In this document: one piece after another, positions 36,267-46,742 of the stretch | Layout of the letters: each line of letters begins with the position of its first letter | Numbering within the stretch: the stretch's first letter is position 1 | Source of the DNA: Pontibacter pudoricolor | Lineage (GTDB): Bacteria; Bacteroidota; Bacteroidia; Cytophagales; Hymenobacteraceae | Length of the DNA stretch: 64,000 nt | Direction of reading: 5' to 3' | Assembly (NCBI RefSeq): GCF_010092985.1 | Contig: NZ_CP048106.1 | Coordinates: forward strand, 3,534,001 to 3,598,000 | Position numbers and translations under genes: made by a program | The notes under the pieces: generated by a model | The model's input: the letters and a program-made list of their open reading frames with translations, nothing else | Databases searched by the model: none | Told to the model about the DNA's origin: nothing

Positions 36267-37157
36267 ATGGCAAGTTTAAAAGAGGTTAGAAGCCGCATTA
36301 CATCGGTATCGTCGACACAGCAGATTACGAAAGCCATGAAAATGGTGGCAGCTGCGAAGCTAAGACGTGCGCAGGATAACATTTTGCGTATGCGCCCTTA
36401 CGCGCAACGCTTAAGCGGTATTCTTGCTAACCTGTCTTCGCTTACCGAAGGATCAGTAGAAAATAAATACTCTGTAAAACGTGAAGTGAACAGAGTGCTT
36501 ATCATTGCTGTGACTTCAGACCGTGGTCTGGCTGGTGCTTTTAACTCAAACATTATTAAGGCTGTTACCACATTGGCTGCTACTAAGTATAGCCGCCAGC
36601 TGGAAGCCGGTAATGTTACCTTCTTAACAATAGGTAAAAAAGGTTTTGAGGCATTGACCAAGCGTGGCTTTAACGTAATAAGCGAGTACAATACGATCTT
36701 TACAAAGCTTTCTTTTGATACTGTTCGTGCAGCTGCAGAGCGTGCTATGGATGGTTTCGTAGACGGAGAGTTTGACCAGGTTGAGCTTGTTTATAATGAG
36801 TTTAAGAACGTGGCTACGCAGATTGTTCGTACAGAGCAATTCCTTCCTATTGAAGAGCAGCCTGTAGACGATAGCAAAGCAGCAACGCTTGTAGCCGATT
36901 ATACATTCGAGCCATCCAAAGAAGAGATCATACAGGAGCTGATACCTAAGTCACTGAAGATCCAGGTTTACAAAGCTGTGCTTGAGTCGAATGCATCTGA
37001 GCATGGTGCCCGAATGACAGCGATGGACAAGGCAACTGAAAATGCCGGCGAACTGCTGAAGGAGTTGAAACTTACTTACAACAGGACGCGCCAGGCGGCC
37101 ATCACGACGGAGATTCTCGAGATCGTGGGTGGTGCCGAGGCCCTTGCTTCAAAATAA
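36267..37157 (+). CDS. atpG: ATP synthase F1 subunit gamma
   Basis: The 296-residue rotor subunit has the N-terminal helix with VSSTQQITKAMKMVAAAKLRRAQ and the C-terminal helix with ARMTAMDKATENAGELLKELKLTYNRTRQAAITTEILEIV. It is the last gene of this operon; atpD and atpC (beta, epsilon) are not in the window, matching the split arrangement known from Bacteroidota. Confidence 0.97.
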   Translation: MASLKEVRSRITSVSSTQQITKAMKMVAAAKLRRAQDNILRMRPYAQRLSGILANLSSLTEGSVENKYSVKREVNRVLIIAVTSDRGLAGAFNSNIIKAVTTLAATKYSRQLEAGNVTFLTIGKKGFEALTKRGFNVISEYNTIFTKLSFDTVRAAAERAMDGFVDGEFDQVELVYNEFKNVATQIVRTEQFLPIEEQPVDDSKAATLVADYTFEPSKEEIIQELIPKSLKIQVYKAVLESNASEHGARMTAMDKATENAGELLKELKLTYNRTRQAAITTEILEIVGGAEALASK

Positions 37158-37180
37158 CGAAGAAAGAAATACCGATAAAG

Positions 37181-37214
37181 CAGCGCCCATCTCTAAGGTG
37201 GGCGCTGTTATTTT
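37181..37214 (+). terminator. Rho-independent terminator of the ATP synthase operon
   Basis: A 9-bp perfect stem (CAGCGCCCA, 37181-37189, with TGGGCGCTG, 37199-37207) is followed by TTATTTTG. It begins 24 bp after the atpG stop codon. Confidence 0.85.
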
Positions 37215-37327
37215 GTACCAATACCAGTTGGCATTAAATAAATGTTAAGGTTTAAACTTTAACAATGTCAGCAGGCCAAAAACCAGAATGTGTGTTGTAA
37301 CTTTAGCGCAATCACATAAAGGAATAC

Positions 37328-38986
37328 ATGAGAACTATAAGCGCCAAAGTTGTATTTGTATGTATGTTGCTGCTTTCAGCGTGTGCAACTAAAACAGGTA
37401 CCATCAGTCAGAAAGAGAATGCCGTAACTATAGACCGCCCGAAACTGGTGGTGGGTATAGTTGTAGACCAGATGCGTTATGATTTTTTGTATCGCTACTG
37501 GTATAAGTATGGTAACGATGGTTTTAAAAAACTGGTAAAGCAGGGGTTCAATTTTAAGAACACGAACTATAGTTACGTACCCACTTATACGGCTCCTGGC
37601 CATGCCAGCATTTATACAGGTAGTGTGCCGGCAGTTAATGGCATAATTGCAAACAGCTGGTTTAACCGCGAAACAGGTAAGACCATGTACTGTGTGGAAG
37701 ACAAAACGGTGAAGACAGTAGGCAGTACTTCCAAAGCCGGCGAAATGTCACCTAGAAACCTGCTTTCCACAACTATAACCGATCAGCTGAAACTGGCTAC
37801 GAATAAAAGATCTAAAGTTATAGCGGTTGCCCTTAAAGATAGAGGAGCTGTTATTCCGGGAGGATTTATGGCCGATGGCGCGTACTGGTTTGATTCGAAG
37901 TCGGGCAATTTTATAACAAGTACATTTTACAAAGAAGAGCTGCCTGGTTGGGTAAATGAGTTTAACGGGCAAAAGCTGGCAGATAAATACCTGAGCCAGA
38001 CCTGGAATACACTTTTACCGATAGCACAGTATACAAACAGCACTGCCGATGACATGCCTTACGAAGAAGGTTTGCCTGGTAAAGAGAAGCCTGTTTTCCC
38101 GTATGAGCTGGCCACGTTAAGAGCAAATGATTACGAACTGATCCGTACTACGCCTTTTGGGAATACGTTAACAAAAGATATTGCTTTAAAAGCATTACAT
38201 GCAGAGCAACTGGGCAGAGGCGAGTCTACAGATTTTTTGTCAGTTAGTTTTTCTTCAACAGATTATATAGGGCATGATTTCGGACCAAATTCTATAGAAG
38301 TAGAAGATACGTACATCCGCCTGGACCGTGAGATTGCAGAGCTGTTAAAGGAACTGGAAAGCACAGTAGGAAAAGATAACCTGCTGGTGTTTTTAACGGC
38401 TGACCATGGTATAGCCAATGTGCCGGCTTATATGATCGGTGAAAGAGTAACGGCAGGAGCGATAGGTTACTATACAGTTGGAGATTCTGTGAAAACGTAC
38501 CTGGCCCGTAACTATGGCGAAGGCAAATGGCTTGAAAAATACACAAACCAGCAGGTTTACCTGAACCATAAACTTATAAAAGAGAAAAAACTGAACCTGA
38601 CAGAGGTGCAGCAAAACGTGGCTCAGTACTTAATGACCCTGGAAGGTGTAGCCCGAACGATAACCGCAGATGCGCTGCAGCGTACCAGTTGGAACAACGG
38701 GCAGATGCGACTGGTTGAAAATGGGTATAACGCCCGCAGATCGGGAGATGTGATCGTGCAACTGGAACCTAACTGGCAGAAACATGGTCCGAAAGGTACT
38801 GCACACGGCTCTTACTCTACCCACGATACGCATGTACCGCTTTTATGGTACGGCTGGAAAGTGAAACCGGGTGAAAGTGCTACACCAACAGAAGTTGCAG
38901 ACATTTCGCCAACTATAGCTACCTGGCTAAATATACAGGAGCCGAGTGGCAGCGTAGGAAAAGCATTACAAGAATATATGAAATAA
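37328..38986 (+). CDS. pafA: PafA-type alkaline phosphatase
   Basis: The 552-residue protein has a lipoprotein-type signal (LLLSAC, Cys19) and the alkaline-phosphatase superfamily core. Features that match PafA of Elizabethkingia are the nucleophilic Thr88 in YTAPGHAS, Asn109 in ANSWFN, and Lys170/Arg172 in ALKDRGAV, plus metal ligands in VVDQMRYD, the DYIGHDFG block and TADHG. PafA hydrolyses phosphate monoesters in the periplasm and is a main phosphatase of Bacteroidota. It is likely a single-gene unit. Confidence 0.93.
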   Translation: MRTISAKVVFVCMLLLSACATKTGTISQKENAVTIDRPKLVVGIVVDQMRYDFLYRYWYKYGNDGFKKLVKQGFNFKNTNYSYVPTYTAPGHASIYTGSVPAVNGIIANSWFNRETGKTMYCVEDKTVKTVGSTSKAGEMSPRNLLSTTITDQLKLATNKRSKVIAVALKDRGAVIPGGFMADGAYWFDSKSGNFITSTFYKEELPGWVNEFNGQKLADKYLSQTWNTLLPIAQYTNSTADDMPYEEGLPGKEKPVFPYELATLRANDYELIRTTPFGNTLTKDIALKALHAEQLGRGESTDFLSVSFSSTDYIGHDFGPNSIEVEDTYIRLDREIAELLKELESTVGKDNLLVFLTADHGIANVPAYMIGERVTAGAIGYYTVGDSVKTYLARNYGEGKWLEKYTNQQVYLNHKLIKEKKLNLTEVQQNVAQYLMTLEGVARTITADALQRTSWNNGQMRLVENGYNARRSGDVIVQLEPNWQKHGPKGTAHGSYSTHDTHVPLLWYGWKVKPGESATPTEVADISPTIATWLNIQEPSGSVGKALQEYMK

Positions 38987-39024
38987 CAGCGCTCAAAGGG
39001 AGTGCTACAAGTACATTTACATTT

Positions 39025-39591
39025 ATGAATAATTTAGACAAAAACAATCCATGGCATAGCGTAAGCTACGGAGAGGAAGCACCTGGGGTGGTAACGGCCA
39101 TTATTGAAATACCAAAAGGCTCTAAGGCAAAGTACGAGTTAGATAAGGAAAGCGGAATGCTGAAGCTGGATCGTGTACTTTTCTCATCCATACATTACCC
39201 GGCCAACTATGGCTTTATCCCTAAAACCTACTGCGACGACAAAGACCCGTTGGATATTCTGGTGATCTGCTCGGTAGATGTACAGCCAATGTGCTTGATC
39301 GATGCAAAAGTGATCGGGGTGATGCAGATGATCGACAACAACGAAGAAGATGACAAGATCATAGCAGTTGCCAACAACGACATGTCTGTGCGCCACATAA
39401 ACGACATCTCTGAATTGCCGCCACACACGTTGCTGGAAGTGCGTCGTTTCTTTGAAGATTATAAGAAGCTGGAGATGAAAGAAGTTATTGTGGAGCAGTT
39501 CCTTGGCCGCGAAGCAGCATACGAGATCATTCAGCAGAGCATCGACCTGTACAACACTACGTTTACCGGCGAGAAGCAGAACGTACTGTAA
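39025..39591 (+). CDS. ppa: Inorganic pyrophosphatase (family I)
   Basis: The 188-residue soluble enzyme carries [17 protein letters not shown] (substrate-binding Lys and Glu), [24 protein letters not shown] (family signature with the Asp cluster that binds magnesium) and [12 protein letters not shown]. It cleaves pyrophosphate released by biosynthesis. It lies 38 bp after pafA, with no terminator between, so both phosphate-releasing enzymes may share a transcript (inference). Confidence 0.96.
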   Translation: MNNLDKNNPWHSVSYGEEAPGVVTAIIEIPKGSKAKYELDKESGMLKLDRVLFSSIHYPANYGFIPKTYCDDKDPLDILVICSVDVQPMCLIDAKVIGVMQMIDNNEEDDKIIAVANNDMSVRHINDISELPPHTLLEVRRFFEDYKKLEMKEVIVEQFLGREAAYEIIQQSIDLYNTTFTGEKQNVL

Positions 39592-39802
39592 GAATATATT
39601 TTCCTGTTTTAGCCTGGCGTGGGATTTCCTGTGTCAGGCTTTTTGTTTGTAGTGAGTACGTAAATTGATTTTATATTTTGGGCTGTTAGTTTCTGTTTTC
39701 AGATTCTTGTGGCAGCCTCTTTCGCTTTCCTGAAATAATAACAGGCCAGCTTCTTATAGTTGGTTTGATAAAAGCCTAATAGTTTCGAACTTGCAGTACT
39801 TG

Positions 39803-40702
39803 ATGAAACGAAGCGAAACAGAAACGAACCTGAACTATAGCGTAAGCCCTGTTTATAGTCTGCTGTTAAAGGTGCTGAACGGCATGCTCTACAGCAGTGT
39901 GTTCATTTCGATCTGTGCGTTTGCGTTAACTATAGAAACCTACCTGCTTGCCGACCTTCCGGTATCTGTCCCGATGGCGGTGTTTATTTTCCTGGCGACG
40001 CTCTTTACCTATAACCTGAGCAGCATACGAAGTGTGGTGTTACAGAAGCAGGCTACCTATTATCCTGAGTCGTGGTGGCACAGGCACCGGAAAACCATGG
40101 CTATAGTTGGGCTGCTGAGTATTGCGCTGGCAACTATCGTTTACTTTTACTTTGGTCTGCGCCTTAATTTCTGGTTTGTGCTGCACCTGGCCATCATCTC
40201 TATAGGGTATACCATACCTGTTATGTACCGGAGAAAAAGTGTGCAACCGCTGCGCCGCGTCCCGCTGCTGAAAGTTTTCCTGATTGCATATGTGTGGGCC
40301 ATGGTAACCGGGCTGTTTCCGCTTATAGATGCAGGAGTTGAAATTATGGACCTGCCCGGGTTGTTGTTACTGCTGCGCAGGTTCCTGTTTATCCTGGCGC
40401 TGGCCCTGCTCTTCGACATCCGGGATTATACTTACGACAAGCATACCCAAACATTAACGGTGCCCGGGCTTATTGGCGTGAACTATACAAAGTTGCTGTC
40501 GCTGGGGCTGCTGCTGAGCTATGCGGTGGTAGTGAGTATTTCGGAGAGTGGAACTATACAAACAGCACTTATTGCTGCGGCTGTGGCTGCTGCGTTTGTA
40601 GTCTGGTTCTCGTCAGAGTTAAAGCCGCGTGTTTACTTTCTGTTACTGGCAGACGGGGCTATGCTGCTGCACGCAGCCTTGGTCTGTTTTGTAAAGATCT
40701 AA
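39803..40702 (+). CDS. UbiA-like integral membrane protein with one Asp-rich motif missing
   Basis: The roughly 299-residue protein has about eight or nine transmembrane helices. The second Asp-rich motif of UbiA prenyltransferases is present as DIRDYTYD (DxxDxxxD), but the first is reduced to YNLSSIR with no Asp. Family members join a prenyl chain to an aromatic or lipid acceptor; this one may be altered or inactive. The ATG at 39803 is preferred over a TTG at 39791. It overlaps the convergent nnr gene by 4 bp. Confidence 0.6.
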   Translation: MKRSETETNLNYSVSPVYSLLLKVLNGMLYSSVFISICAFALTIETYLLADLPVSVPMAVFIFLATLFTYNLSSIRSVVLQKQATYYPESWWHRHRKTMAIVGLLSIALATIVYFYFGLRLNFWFVLHLAIISIGYTIPVMYRRKSVQPLRRVPLLKVFLIAYVWAMVTGLFPLIDAGVEIMDLPGLLLLLRRFLFILALALLFDIRDYTYDKHTQTLTVPGLIGVNYTKLLSLGLLLSYAVVVSISESGTIQTALIAAAVAAAFVVWFSSELKPRVYFLLLADGAMLLHAALVCFVKI

Positions 40703-42210
40703 TTGCTGGTAAGCGTCATAAAGGCCTGCGGCAGATGATCGGTCAGGTCGGAGGCTATCATGGCGATGTCGCCTACTTTCTGAAGTGCCAGGTCTCCGGC
40801 TAACCCATGCACATATACGCCCAGTAAACAAGCTTCTTCCAAACTATAGCCCTGTGCCACTAAAGCTGTAAGTATTCCGGTCAGTACATCGCCGGTGCCG
40901 CCTGTTGCCATGCCCGCATTGCCGGTTGTGTTAAAAAAGACTTTTCCTTCCGGGGTGCAGATAGCCGTATGCGATCCTTTAAGGCAAATGTAGCAACTGT
41001 ATTCACGGCAAAACTCTTTCATGTCCTGCAGGCGGTCATAGTTATTTTTTGATGCTCCTACCAAACGCTCAAACTCCTTGGGGTGTGGTGTAAAGATGGC
41101 CCTGTTCTTTGGGAGTTGAGATTTAAGTTTGTCGCTACTGGCAATAATATTGATGGCATCGGCATCAATCACCATCGGGAGTGAACAGGTGGCCAGCAAT
41201 TGACCAATGGTAGTTTTGGTAACTTTCTCTTTGCCCATTCCCGGGCCTAAGCCTACTACGCTATAGTTGTCCATATTTTCCGGCAGTTCCGAAATATGCT
41301 TGCGGTTATTATCTGTCAGCGTCATGGCTTCGGGAACGGCTGTTTGCAGTATGTTGTAACCAGCAGAAGGTACATGCATTGTCAGTAAGCCAACACCGCT
41401 CCGCAAACAGGCCCTTGCTGCCAAAACTGCCGCACCCATTTTGCCATAACCTCCGCACAGCAGCAACGCATGGCCGTACAAACCCTTATGGGAGAACTTC
41501 TTTCGTGGCTTGATGATCTTCCGGATATCATCTATAGTTATACAACGATATTCAGAGGGCGCATCAGCAATAAAAGTCGGACTTAGACCAATTGGAACCA
41601 CATGCCATTCGCCAACATATTGCTCGTGCTGCGGCAGAAAGAAAGCCAGTTTAGGCAATTCAAAGCTTATCGTATAGTGTGCCTTAACTATAGTTGCATC
41701 GTCGGGTGTCTGAGAATCGGCATAAAGCCCGGATGGCATGTCGATAGCAGTGATACAGGCGCCGCTGTTATTCAGATAGGCTATTACTTCAGCAAATAAA
41801 CCCGTTACAGGCCGGTTAAGGCCGGTCCCGAAAAGTGCATCTATTACACAATGGTTTTTATGAAGCGACGGCAGTTCAGCTACTGACCTTATAGTTTGCG
41901 AAACTATAGTTTGGGGCAGGCGCTGCAGGTTTACCTTATGGTCGGGTGATGGATTCTGGTTGTCGCCAACTATAAATACTTTTACGTGATACTGTTTTTG
42001 GGAGAGTAATCGTGCCACTGCCAGTCCATCGCCTCCATTGTTGCCCGGTCCGCAAAAAATGCATACCTGCTGCTGTGGTGTAAACTTATTCTCGAACCAA
42101 CCTGTAAAGGCTTTGGCTGCCCGCTCCATCAGTTCCAACGAGTCAATTTCTTCATACTGTAAAGTAGCGGCATCGGCTTCGCGGGTTTGGGCTGCGGAAA
42201 GTATTTTCAT
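40699..42210 (-). CDS. nnr: Bifunctional NAD(P)H-hydrate epimerase / ADP-dependent NAD(P)H-hydrate dehydratase
   Basis: The 503-residue protein has an N-terminal YjeF_N epimerase domain (about residues 1-215; CIFCGPGNNGGDGLAVARLL, ALFGTGLNRPV, DMPSGLYAD) and a C-terminal ribokinase-like dehydratase domain (about 230-500; HKGLYGHALLLCGGYGKMGAA, TPHPKEFERLV, NAGMATGGTGDVLTGILTAL). It repairs hydrated NADH and NADPH. Length is that of the standard fusion. It is rich in AACTATAG-type motifs (at least five). Confidence 0.96.
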   Translation of the reverse strand: MKILSAAQTREADAATLQYEEIDSLELMERAAKAFTGWFENKFTPQQQVCIFCGPGNNGGDGLAVARLLSQKQYHVKVFIVGDNQNPSPDHKVNLQRLPQTIVSQTIRSVAELPSLHKNHCVIDALFGTGLNRPVTGLFAEVIAYLNNSGACITAIDMPSGLYADSQTPDDATIVKAHYTISFELPKLAFFLPQHEQYVGEWHVVPIGLSPTFIADAPSEYRCITIDDIRKIIKPRKKFSHKGLYGHALLLCGGYGKMGAAVLAARACLRSGVGLLTMHVPSAGYNILQTAVPEAMTLTDNNRKHISELPENMDNYSVVGLGPGMGKEKVTKTTIGQLLATCSLPMVIDADAINIIASSDKLKSQLPKNRAIFTPHPKEFERLVGASKNNYDRLQDMKEFCREYSCYICLKGSHTAICTPEGKVFFNTTGNAGMATGGTGDVLTGILTALVAQGYSLEEACLLGVYVHGLAGDLALQKVGDIAMIASDLTDHLPQAFMTLTSN

Positions 42211-42375
42211 GTGGAACAGCGGCTAGTGGTTCTGCCTACATATACTATAGTTTTAAGTTCAGGTTAAGTTATGATTTAACTATAGTTGGATCTTAGAATG
42301 ACGCCGTTTTGTAACTGGCGTGTAATTCAAAACTGTAATTCAGGTTATAAACCGGCAATGTAATCGGGTATTAAC

Positions 42376-42424
42376 GTGGCGGGACGCCACCAGTAACCCA
42401 CACTCCCGGGACGCGAGCGAGGGA
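42376..42424. repeat. REP-like unit related to the RAYT ends
   Basis: Two hairpins follow one another: GTGGCGGGACGCCAC (42376-42390) and CCGGGACGCGAGCGAGGGA-type text at 42405-42424, the latter a degenerate copy of the RAYT arm (CTCCCGGGA replaces CTCGCGGGA). The same pair of units is found at 61390-61439. Confidence 0.75.
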
Positions 42425-42437
42425 AGTACACTTCTTT

Positions 42438-44843
42438 TTAAAACGCTATAGTTGCCGTCAATTTAAATTTCAGGTTGTCTTTGTGTTTGGGTAATTCGTA
42501 AGGGCCGTACCGGTAAAAAACTCCCACCCCGATCCCGGAGAAAGCAGAGCTGATCACATTATTCAGCATCAACCCGGATTCAAAAAAGCCTTTCTCCATT
42601 GTTTTAACCTGCGGAACTATAAACTCTGGCAATTCCTGTTTCAGATCTCCGTAGCCAATGTTGGTAACCAGAACTACATCCGGTTTAAAAAACTTTGTAC
42701 GGAGTAGTCGTTTACCCAGGTCCTGTTGCAGAAAGAGGGCCGTAAATTTATCGGAAAAGAATTCATACGGAGCCATTGTTTCGAAGCCTTCGCCGGAGTA
42801 AACCTCATACTCACCGGAGTAGCTGCCATAGCCGTTATATAAATTAACAAAAGGCACATCGCCGGTTACCAAACCTGCAGCAAGCGTGAATTTGCTTTTC
42901 CCAAAGGTGCGGTGTAGCAGGTTGCCTTCAACGCGCAGGTCGTATTTGTTGTAACTATAGTTGCCATCCAGCACACCATCCAGGCCGCGGGTATATTGCA
43001 GCCATAACACAGGATATTTGCCTGGCGTGGCCATTGTCTGGTTAAAAAGCTGCATCAGTTGCTCTCCGTAAGCAAAGCGCAAACCTGCTTTAACTTCTGT
43101 TATACTATAGATTGCCTGTGGCTGATCATCTGTTGCAAATAAAGTTGGCCTGCGTTCTTCCTGCTGCAGTTGTGTGTGTAATTGCAGATAGCGCCCCATC
43201 CTGCCGGAAAGGCTGACGTGTTGGTGTGTCGTGTAATCCAGGTAAGGGAGCAATGGCTGCCGAAAATCGGAGAATAGCCTGGTTTGCCGGAAAGGAAGTC
43301 TGCGGCCACCTGGTTCCAGTACATCTTCCCAAAAAGCCGCCTGGAGCTGCAAGTTTGTGGGCTTGTGTAACGTAAATATAGCATCGGCACCATACTTCTG
43401 TTCGTCATCCTTAAATCCATATCCCCAATAGCCGCCAACGCTTAACCAGTCCAGAAGACGCTCGTTGGTATGGGCACCAATTCCCAGCCGTACACCTTCA
43501 AAATCACTGAGGTGCAATAGCCGGTTTAAATCTAAACTGATAGGGCCTATGGGTAATTTCTTGGTGAGCAGGTACTCCATGATGCGGATCGAGCGGTCGA
43601 GGTTCTGGGCTTTGCCTACGCTGTCGATTACAGTATAAGTGCGTCGCTCAAATGAATCCAGGCTATCGGAGCGGTACTGTTGCCAGATGTATTCCGGTTG
43701 TTTGTTGGCCAGTGGAGATTGCGATAAAGCGATAGCACCAAAGTCGCTTTTTTTAAGGCCTGGGCTTAGGTTAATGTTGGTAATATAGGTTCGGATGCGG
43801 CCATACGGTTGATGACCCTTCATTTCGATCTGTGGAATCGTTATCTCTACGTCGAGCTCGGTGGGGAACCAGCGGCCCTGCACTTTACTGAACTGTTGCT
43901 GCAGTTTTATACCACTCTTGGCGTCGCTGGCTGATTCGGCTATGATGTTCTGTACGGCCCAGCCATCCGAGTTGATGTAAAGCAAACCTTTGAGCCCGTT
44001 AAAATTACGCCCTTTTAGCGGCGCAAACGAGATGATAAAAACGGAATCCCGGCCGCTGACAACAGTTTCCTGCAATATAAAATCGTATTTGCGCGTACTG
44101 CCCGGGCTAAGCGGACTCAGGTAATTCTTCCCGAAAAAGATGGGCATGTCGGCGTAAACAGAAAAGTCGCGGGCTTCGGCGGCAACTATACCAAAACTGG
44201 GCTGCTGCAGCCCCGATACACGTGTGGCAACTATAGTTTCCTGGGTACGGTTGGGTTTCAGGTAAGCAAAGTTTGTCACGCTCTCCATCAGGAACAGGTG
44301 TTGCTTTTCCAGTATTTTACGCATTCTAAAGTAGGCAGAATCTTTAGCTTCAACTATAAAAGTAGTATCGCTCAGGTTTAGGTTGCGCGGGTCGGTGGCG
44401 GTAAGTATAAATTTGTTATACGTACGATAGGTATAGGCCGGAATGTTTTCAGGGCGGTTCCGTTCGCGGTTGCGGGTGGCAAGCTCTATGATGCGATGTG
44501 CCGGATTTACTCCTGCCCGAACTATAACTTCCTGTAGCTGTGCTGCCGACGGCTGTAAATATACGTCCACTTTGCCCGTGGAATCAGGTTGGAGTAGTTG
44601 CGGCATATACCCCACATAACTGAACCGCAGGCTGGTAATGGGTTTGGTATGGCGCAACCGGAACTGTCCTTCGAGGTTGGTAGTGGTGCCGGTTTCGCCC
44701 TGGTTGGCCGCTATGCTTACAAAAGGAAGTTTTTCCCGGGTTTCAGCATCGCGTACAGTGCCGTGCACTTCCTGCACCTGCGCTATAGTTGGTATAGTTG
44801 CAAGGCAAAACAGTAGCAGAAAAAACAGGCGTAGTTGTAGCAT
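42438..44843 (-). CDS. DUF5686 outer-membrane-type protein with carboxypeptidase-like domain
   Basis: The roughly 801-residue protein has a signal peptide (MLQLRLFFLLLFCLATIPTI), a CarboxypepD_reg-like domain (about residues 25-110; VHGTVRDAETREKLPFVSI), a region with RIIELATRNRERNRPENIPAYTYRTYNKF typical of DUF5686 proteins, and a C-terminal part with many beta strands. The family is common in Bacteroidota and its role is unclear; an outer-membrane barrel location is likely. ATG 44843 is preferred because the upstream in-frame ATG adds residues before the signal peptide. Confidence 0.8.
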   Translation of the reverse strand: MLQLRLFFLLLFCLATIPTIAQVQEVHGTVRDAETREKLPFVSIAANQGETGTTTNLEGQFRLRHTKPITSLRFSYVGYMPQLLQPDSTGKVDVYLQPSAAQLQEVIVRAGVNPAHRIIELATRNRERNRPENIPAYTYRTYNKFILTATDPRNLNLSDTTFIVEAKDSAYFRMRKILEKQHLFLMESVTNFAYLKPNRTQETIVATRVSGLQQPSFGIVAAEARDFSVYADMPIFFGKNYLSPLSPGSTRKYDFILQETVVSGRDSVFIISFAPLKGRNFNGLKGLLYINSDGWAVQNIIAESASDAKSGIKLQQQFSKVQGRWFPTELDVEITIPQIEMKGHQPYGRIRTYITNINLSPGLKKSDFGAIALSQSPLANKQPEYIWQQYRSDSLDSFERRTYTVIDSVGKAQNLDRSIRIMEYLLTKKLPIGPISLDLNRLLHLSDFEGVRLGIGAHTNERLLDWLSVGGYWGYGFKDDEQKYGADAIFTLHKPTNLQLQAAFWEDVLEPGGRRLPFRQTRLFSDFRQPLLPYLDYTTHQHVSLSGRMGRYLQLHTQLQQEERRPTLFATDDQPQAIYSITEVKAGLRFAYGEQLMQLFNQTMATPGKYPVLWLQYTRGLDGVLDGNYSYNKYDLRVEGNLLHRTFGKSKFTLAAGLVTGDVPFVNLYNGYGSYSGEYEVYSGEGFETMAPYEFFSDKFTALFLQQDLGKRLLRTKFFKPDVVLVTNIGYGDLKQELPEFIVPQVKTMEKGFFESGLMLNNVISSAFSGIGVGVFYRYGPYELPKHKDNLKFKLTATIAF

Positions 44844-44917
44844 GGTGTAAAGATAAAGCAAAAGGCGCTTCTTCCTGCTACGGGAAAAGCACCTTTAAGC
44901 GTTTAGTTGACTATGCC

Positions 44918-45823
44918 TTAGAACGTAACAGACATGCCAACACCCGGCTTACCGTTTGGCAAAACTGTTGGCGCAATTACCGGCTCATTTAATCCTTTAT
45001 CTTTAAAGAACTTATCGTGTAGCCAGTAAACTGTATTTACCGAAAGTATGCCCACACCGGCACCGGCCAGCACATCAGCCATCCAGTGTTCGTTATTCAG
45101 TACGCGCATTACGCCGGTAGCACTGGCTATGGTGTAACTGCCCACACTAATCCAGGGGCTTTTATGGCGGAACTCCTTATCAACTATAGTGGCAATGGTA
45201 AAAGCATAAGCTGTGTGCCCGGACGGAAAAGCGGTGGGGTCGCCGTTGGGCCTGTCGATGTTGGTTAATTTTTTTGTGGGCCAGACTATAGCGGAAGTAA
45301 GTGCCCCTGATGCTAAAAGCAAGCCTGTCTGGCGGCGGATGTCGTGGCGGTTCTGGGATGAGAATGCGTTAAACCCATACATGTAAGCCACCGGCAGGAA
45401 GAACAGGTAATCATCTACCTTGGTACTGAAGTTTGGCGTGTGTTTGTGCCGGGCATCACGGGCATCGTGGCTACTGAAAAAGCCGTTATCCTGTATAGTG
45501 TAAATACCTGCCCCGATAAGCGCAGCAGCCGGCAAAACAGCCCTTTTCAGGTAACGTTTGTTGCTGCCTTCACGCAGCTGGGCATCTGTAAAGGGTTTTT
45601 TCTGCCCGGGGTAAACCGTATCTGCAGGAACTGCGAGGGCAGAGTCTGCAGCGGATTTATTTAATGTATCCAGAGCAACAACCGGTGATTGGTGTTGCAG
45701 TACGGAGGCCTGTTGTGCTGCAACCGGGCTTGCCAGCATACCCAGCCAGAGCAGGTGTAACGCAATTAACTTAGTTAGCTTCAAAGTATAACGTGTTTTT
45801 GTATTAAGCTTATAGTTCCGCAA
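44918..45823 (-). CDS. PAP2-superfamily phosphatase
   Basis: The 301-residue protein has an N-terminal signal/anchor (about residues 16-36), a Thr/Ala-rich segment, and the three phosphatase motifs: KKLTNIDRP, FPSGHTAYAF and an RVLNNEHWMADVLAGA block in which the Arg and His residues fit motif 3. The family acts on lipid phosphates such as undecaprenyl pyrophosphate or phosphatidate; the specific substrate cannot be read from sequence. Usual length; single gene on the minus strand. Confidence 0.88.
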   Translation of the reverse strand: MRNYKLNTKTRYTLKLTKLIALHLLWLGMLASPVAAQQASVLQHQSPVVALDTLNKSAADSALAVPADTVYPGQKKPFTDAQLREGSNKRYLKRAVLPAAALIGAGIYTIQDNGFFSSHDARDARHKHTPNFSTKVDDYLFFLPVAYMYGFNAFSSQNRHDIRRQTGLLLASGALTSAIVWPTKKLTNIDRPNGDPTAFPSGHTAYAFTIATIVDKEFRHKSPWISVGSYTIASATGVMRVLNNEHWMADVLAGAGVGILSVNTVYWLHDKFFKDKGLNEPVIAPTVLPNGKPGVGMSVTF

Positions 45824-46223
45824 ATTATAGAAATTCCGGAACCTGTCTAGGTACTATAGTTTTTTGAGTTTGGTTTCGGGTTAAGTTTATGCCGGTAACA
45901 AACCTTGCTGCTGCTGTGCTCTACAGCGCTTGTAGCTATAGTCTGGATTTTAGGCCAGTGAGGGGCATGGGCTTTATCTTTTAAGGCACAATGTGGCTAC
46001 GTCATCCTGTTGCTTATTTTTTCGGGAAAGGAGCTGCATACATTGCCAGGTCAATCCACCACTATACTATAGGTGCTGCTTCAGACAAGTTCTTACAGCC
46101 AATTAAACCATAGCAACCTACAAACGTCTAAGAAACCATACCTATACCATAGCAAAACCGTATTTTTCGATTAGATTTACCTTTACGACTTTACGCTTTT
46201 CAAAAAGCGCTTTACCTATACCT
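45824..46223. other. 400-bp gene-free region between the PAP2 gene and ispF
   Basis: No open frame, RNA or repeat of the named families is apparent. Three CTATAG sites occur (about 45853, 45935 and 46069). A short hairpin GCTTTT-CAAAAAGC is near 46195-46210, just before ispF. Confidence 0.4.
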
Positions 46224-46709
46224 ATGAAATTAAAGATCAGAACCGGCTTCGGCTACGATGTACACCAACTACAGGAAGGGCTTGACTTTTGGTTGGGCGG
46301 CATTAAAATACCACACACGCACGGCGCCCTGGGCCACTCCGATGCCGACGTATTAGTTCATGTTATTTGCGATGCCCTGCTGGGTGCCGCCAACATGCGC
46401 GACATCGGCTTTCATTTTTCCGACAAAGACCCGCAATACAAAGGCATCGACAGCAAGGTTTTACTGAAAGAAGTAGTGCACCTGCTTGCCCGCGAAGGCT
46501 ATGAGATCGGTAACATCGACTCTACCATTTGCCTTCAGGAACCAAAAGTAAATCCACATATTCCGGAAATGAAAGCCTGCCTTGCCAAAGTAATGGGCAT
46601 TCCGGAGCACGATATTTCTATTAAGGCAACCACTACGGAGCACCTGGGCTTTGTGGGAAAAAAAGAAGGTGTTGCCGCTTTTGCTACCGTACTTATCATC
46701 AAACAATAA
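46224..46709 (+). CDS. ispF: 2-C-methyl-D-erythritol 2,4-cyclodiphosphate synthase
   Basis: The 161-residue enzyme of the MEP isoprenoid pathway shows GFGYDVHQL (zinc ligands Asp and His near residues 10-12), HGALGHSDADVLVHVICDALLGA, DIGFHFSDKDPQYKG and the C-terminal IKATTTEHLGFVGKKEGVAA block. It forms the cyclic diphosphate with release of CMP. It precedes a peptidase gene by 33 bp. Confidence 0.97.
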   Translation: MKLKIRTGFGYDVHQLQEGLDFWLGGIKIPHTHGALGHSDADVLVHVICDALLGAANMRDIGFHFSDKDPQYKGIDSKVLLKEVVHLLAREGYEIGNIDSTICLQEPKVNPHIPEMKACLAKVMGIPEHDISIKATTTEHLGFVGKKEGVAAFATVLIIKQ

Positions 46710-46742
46710 CCTGACTAAACCTTAAACTTCACCTTAGAACAA

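Noticed and set aside
39600..39790. Regulatory RNA in the gap between ppa and the UbiA-like gene
   Set aside because: Only weak T-rich and C-rich stretches; no defined hairpin with conserved pattern.
42300..42360. Second copy of the GCCAGTT-N3-AACTGGC palindrome near 42.3 kb
   Set aside because: Only half of the palindrome (TGTAACTGGCG) is present, so it is not listed as a true copy.
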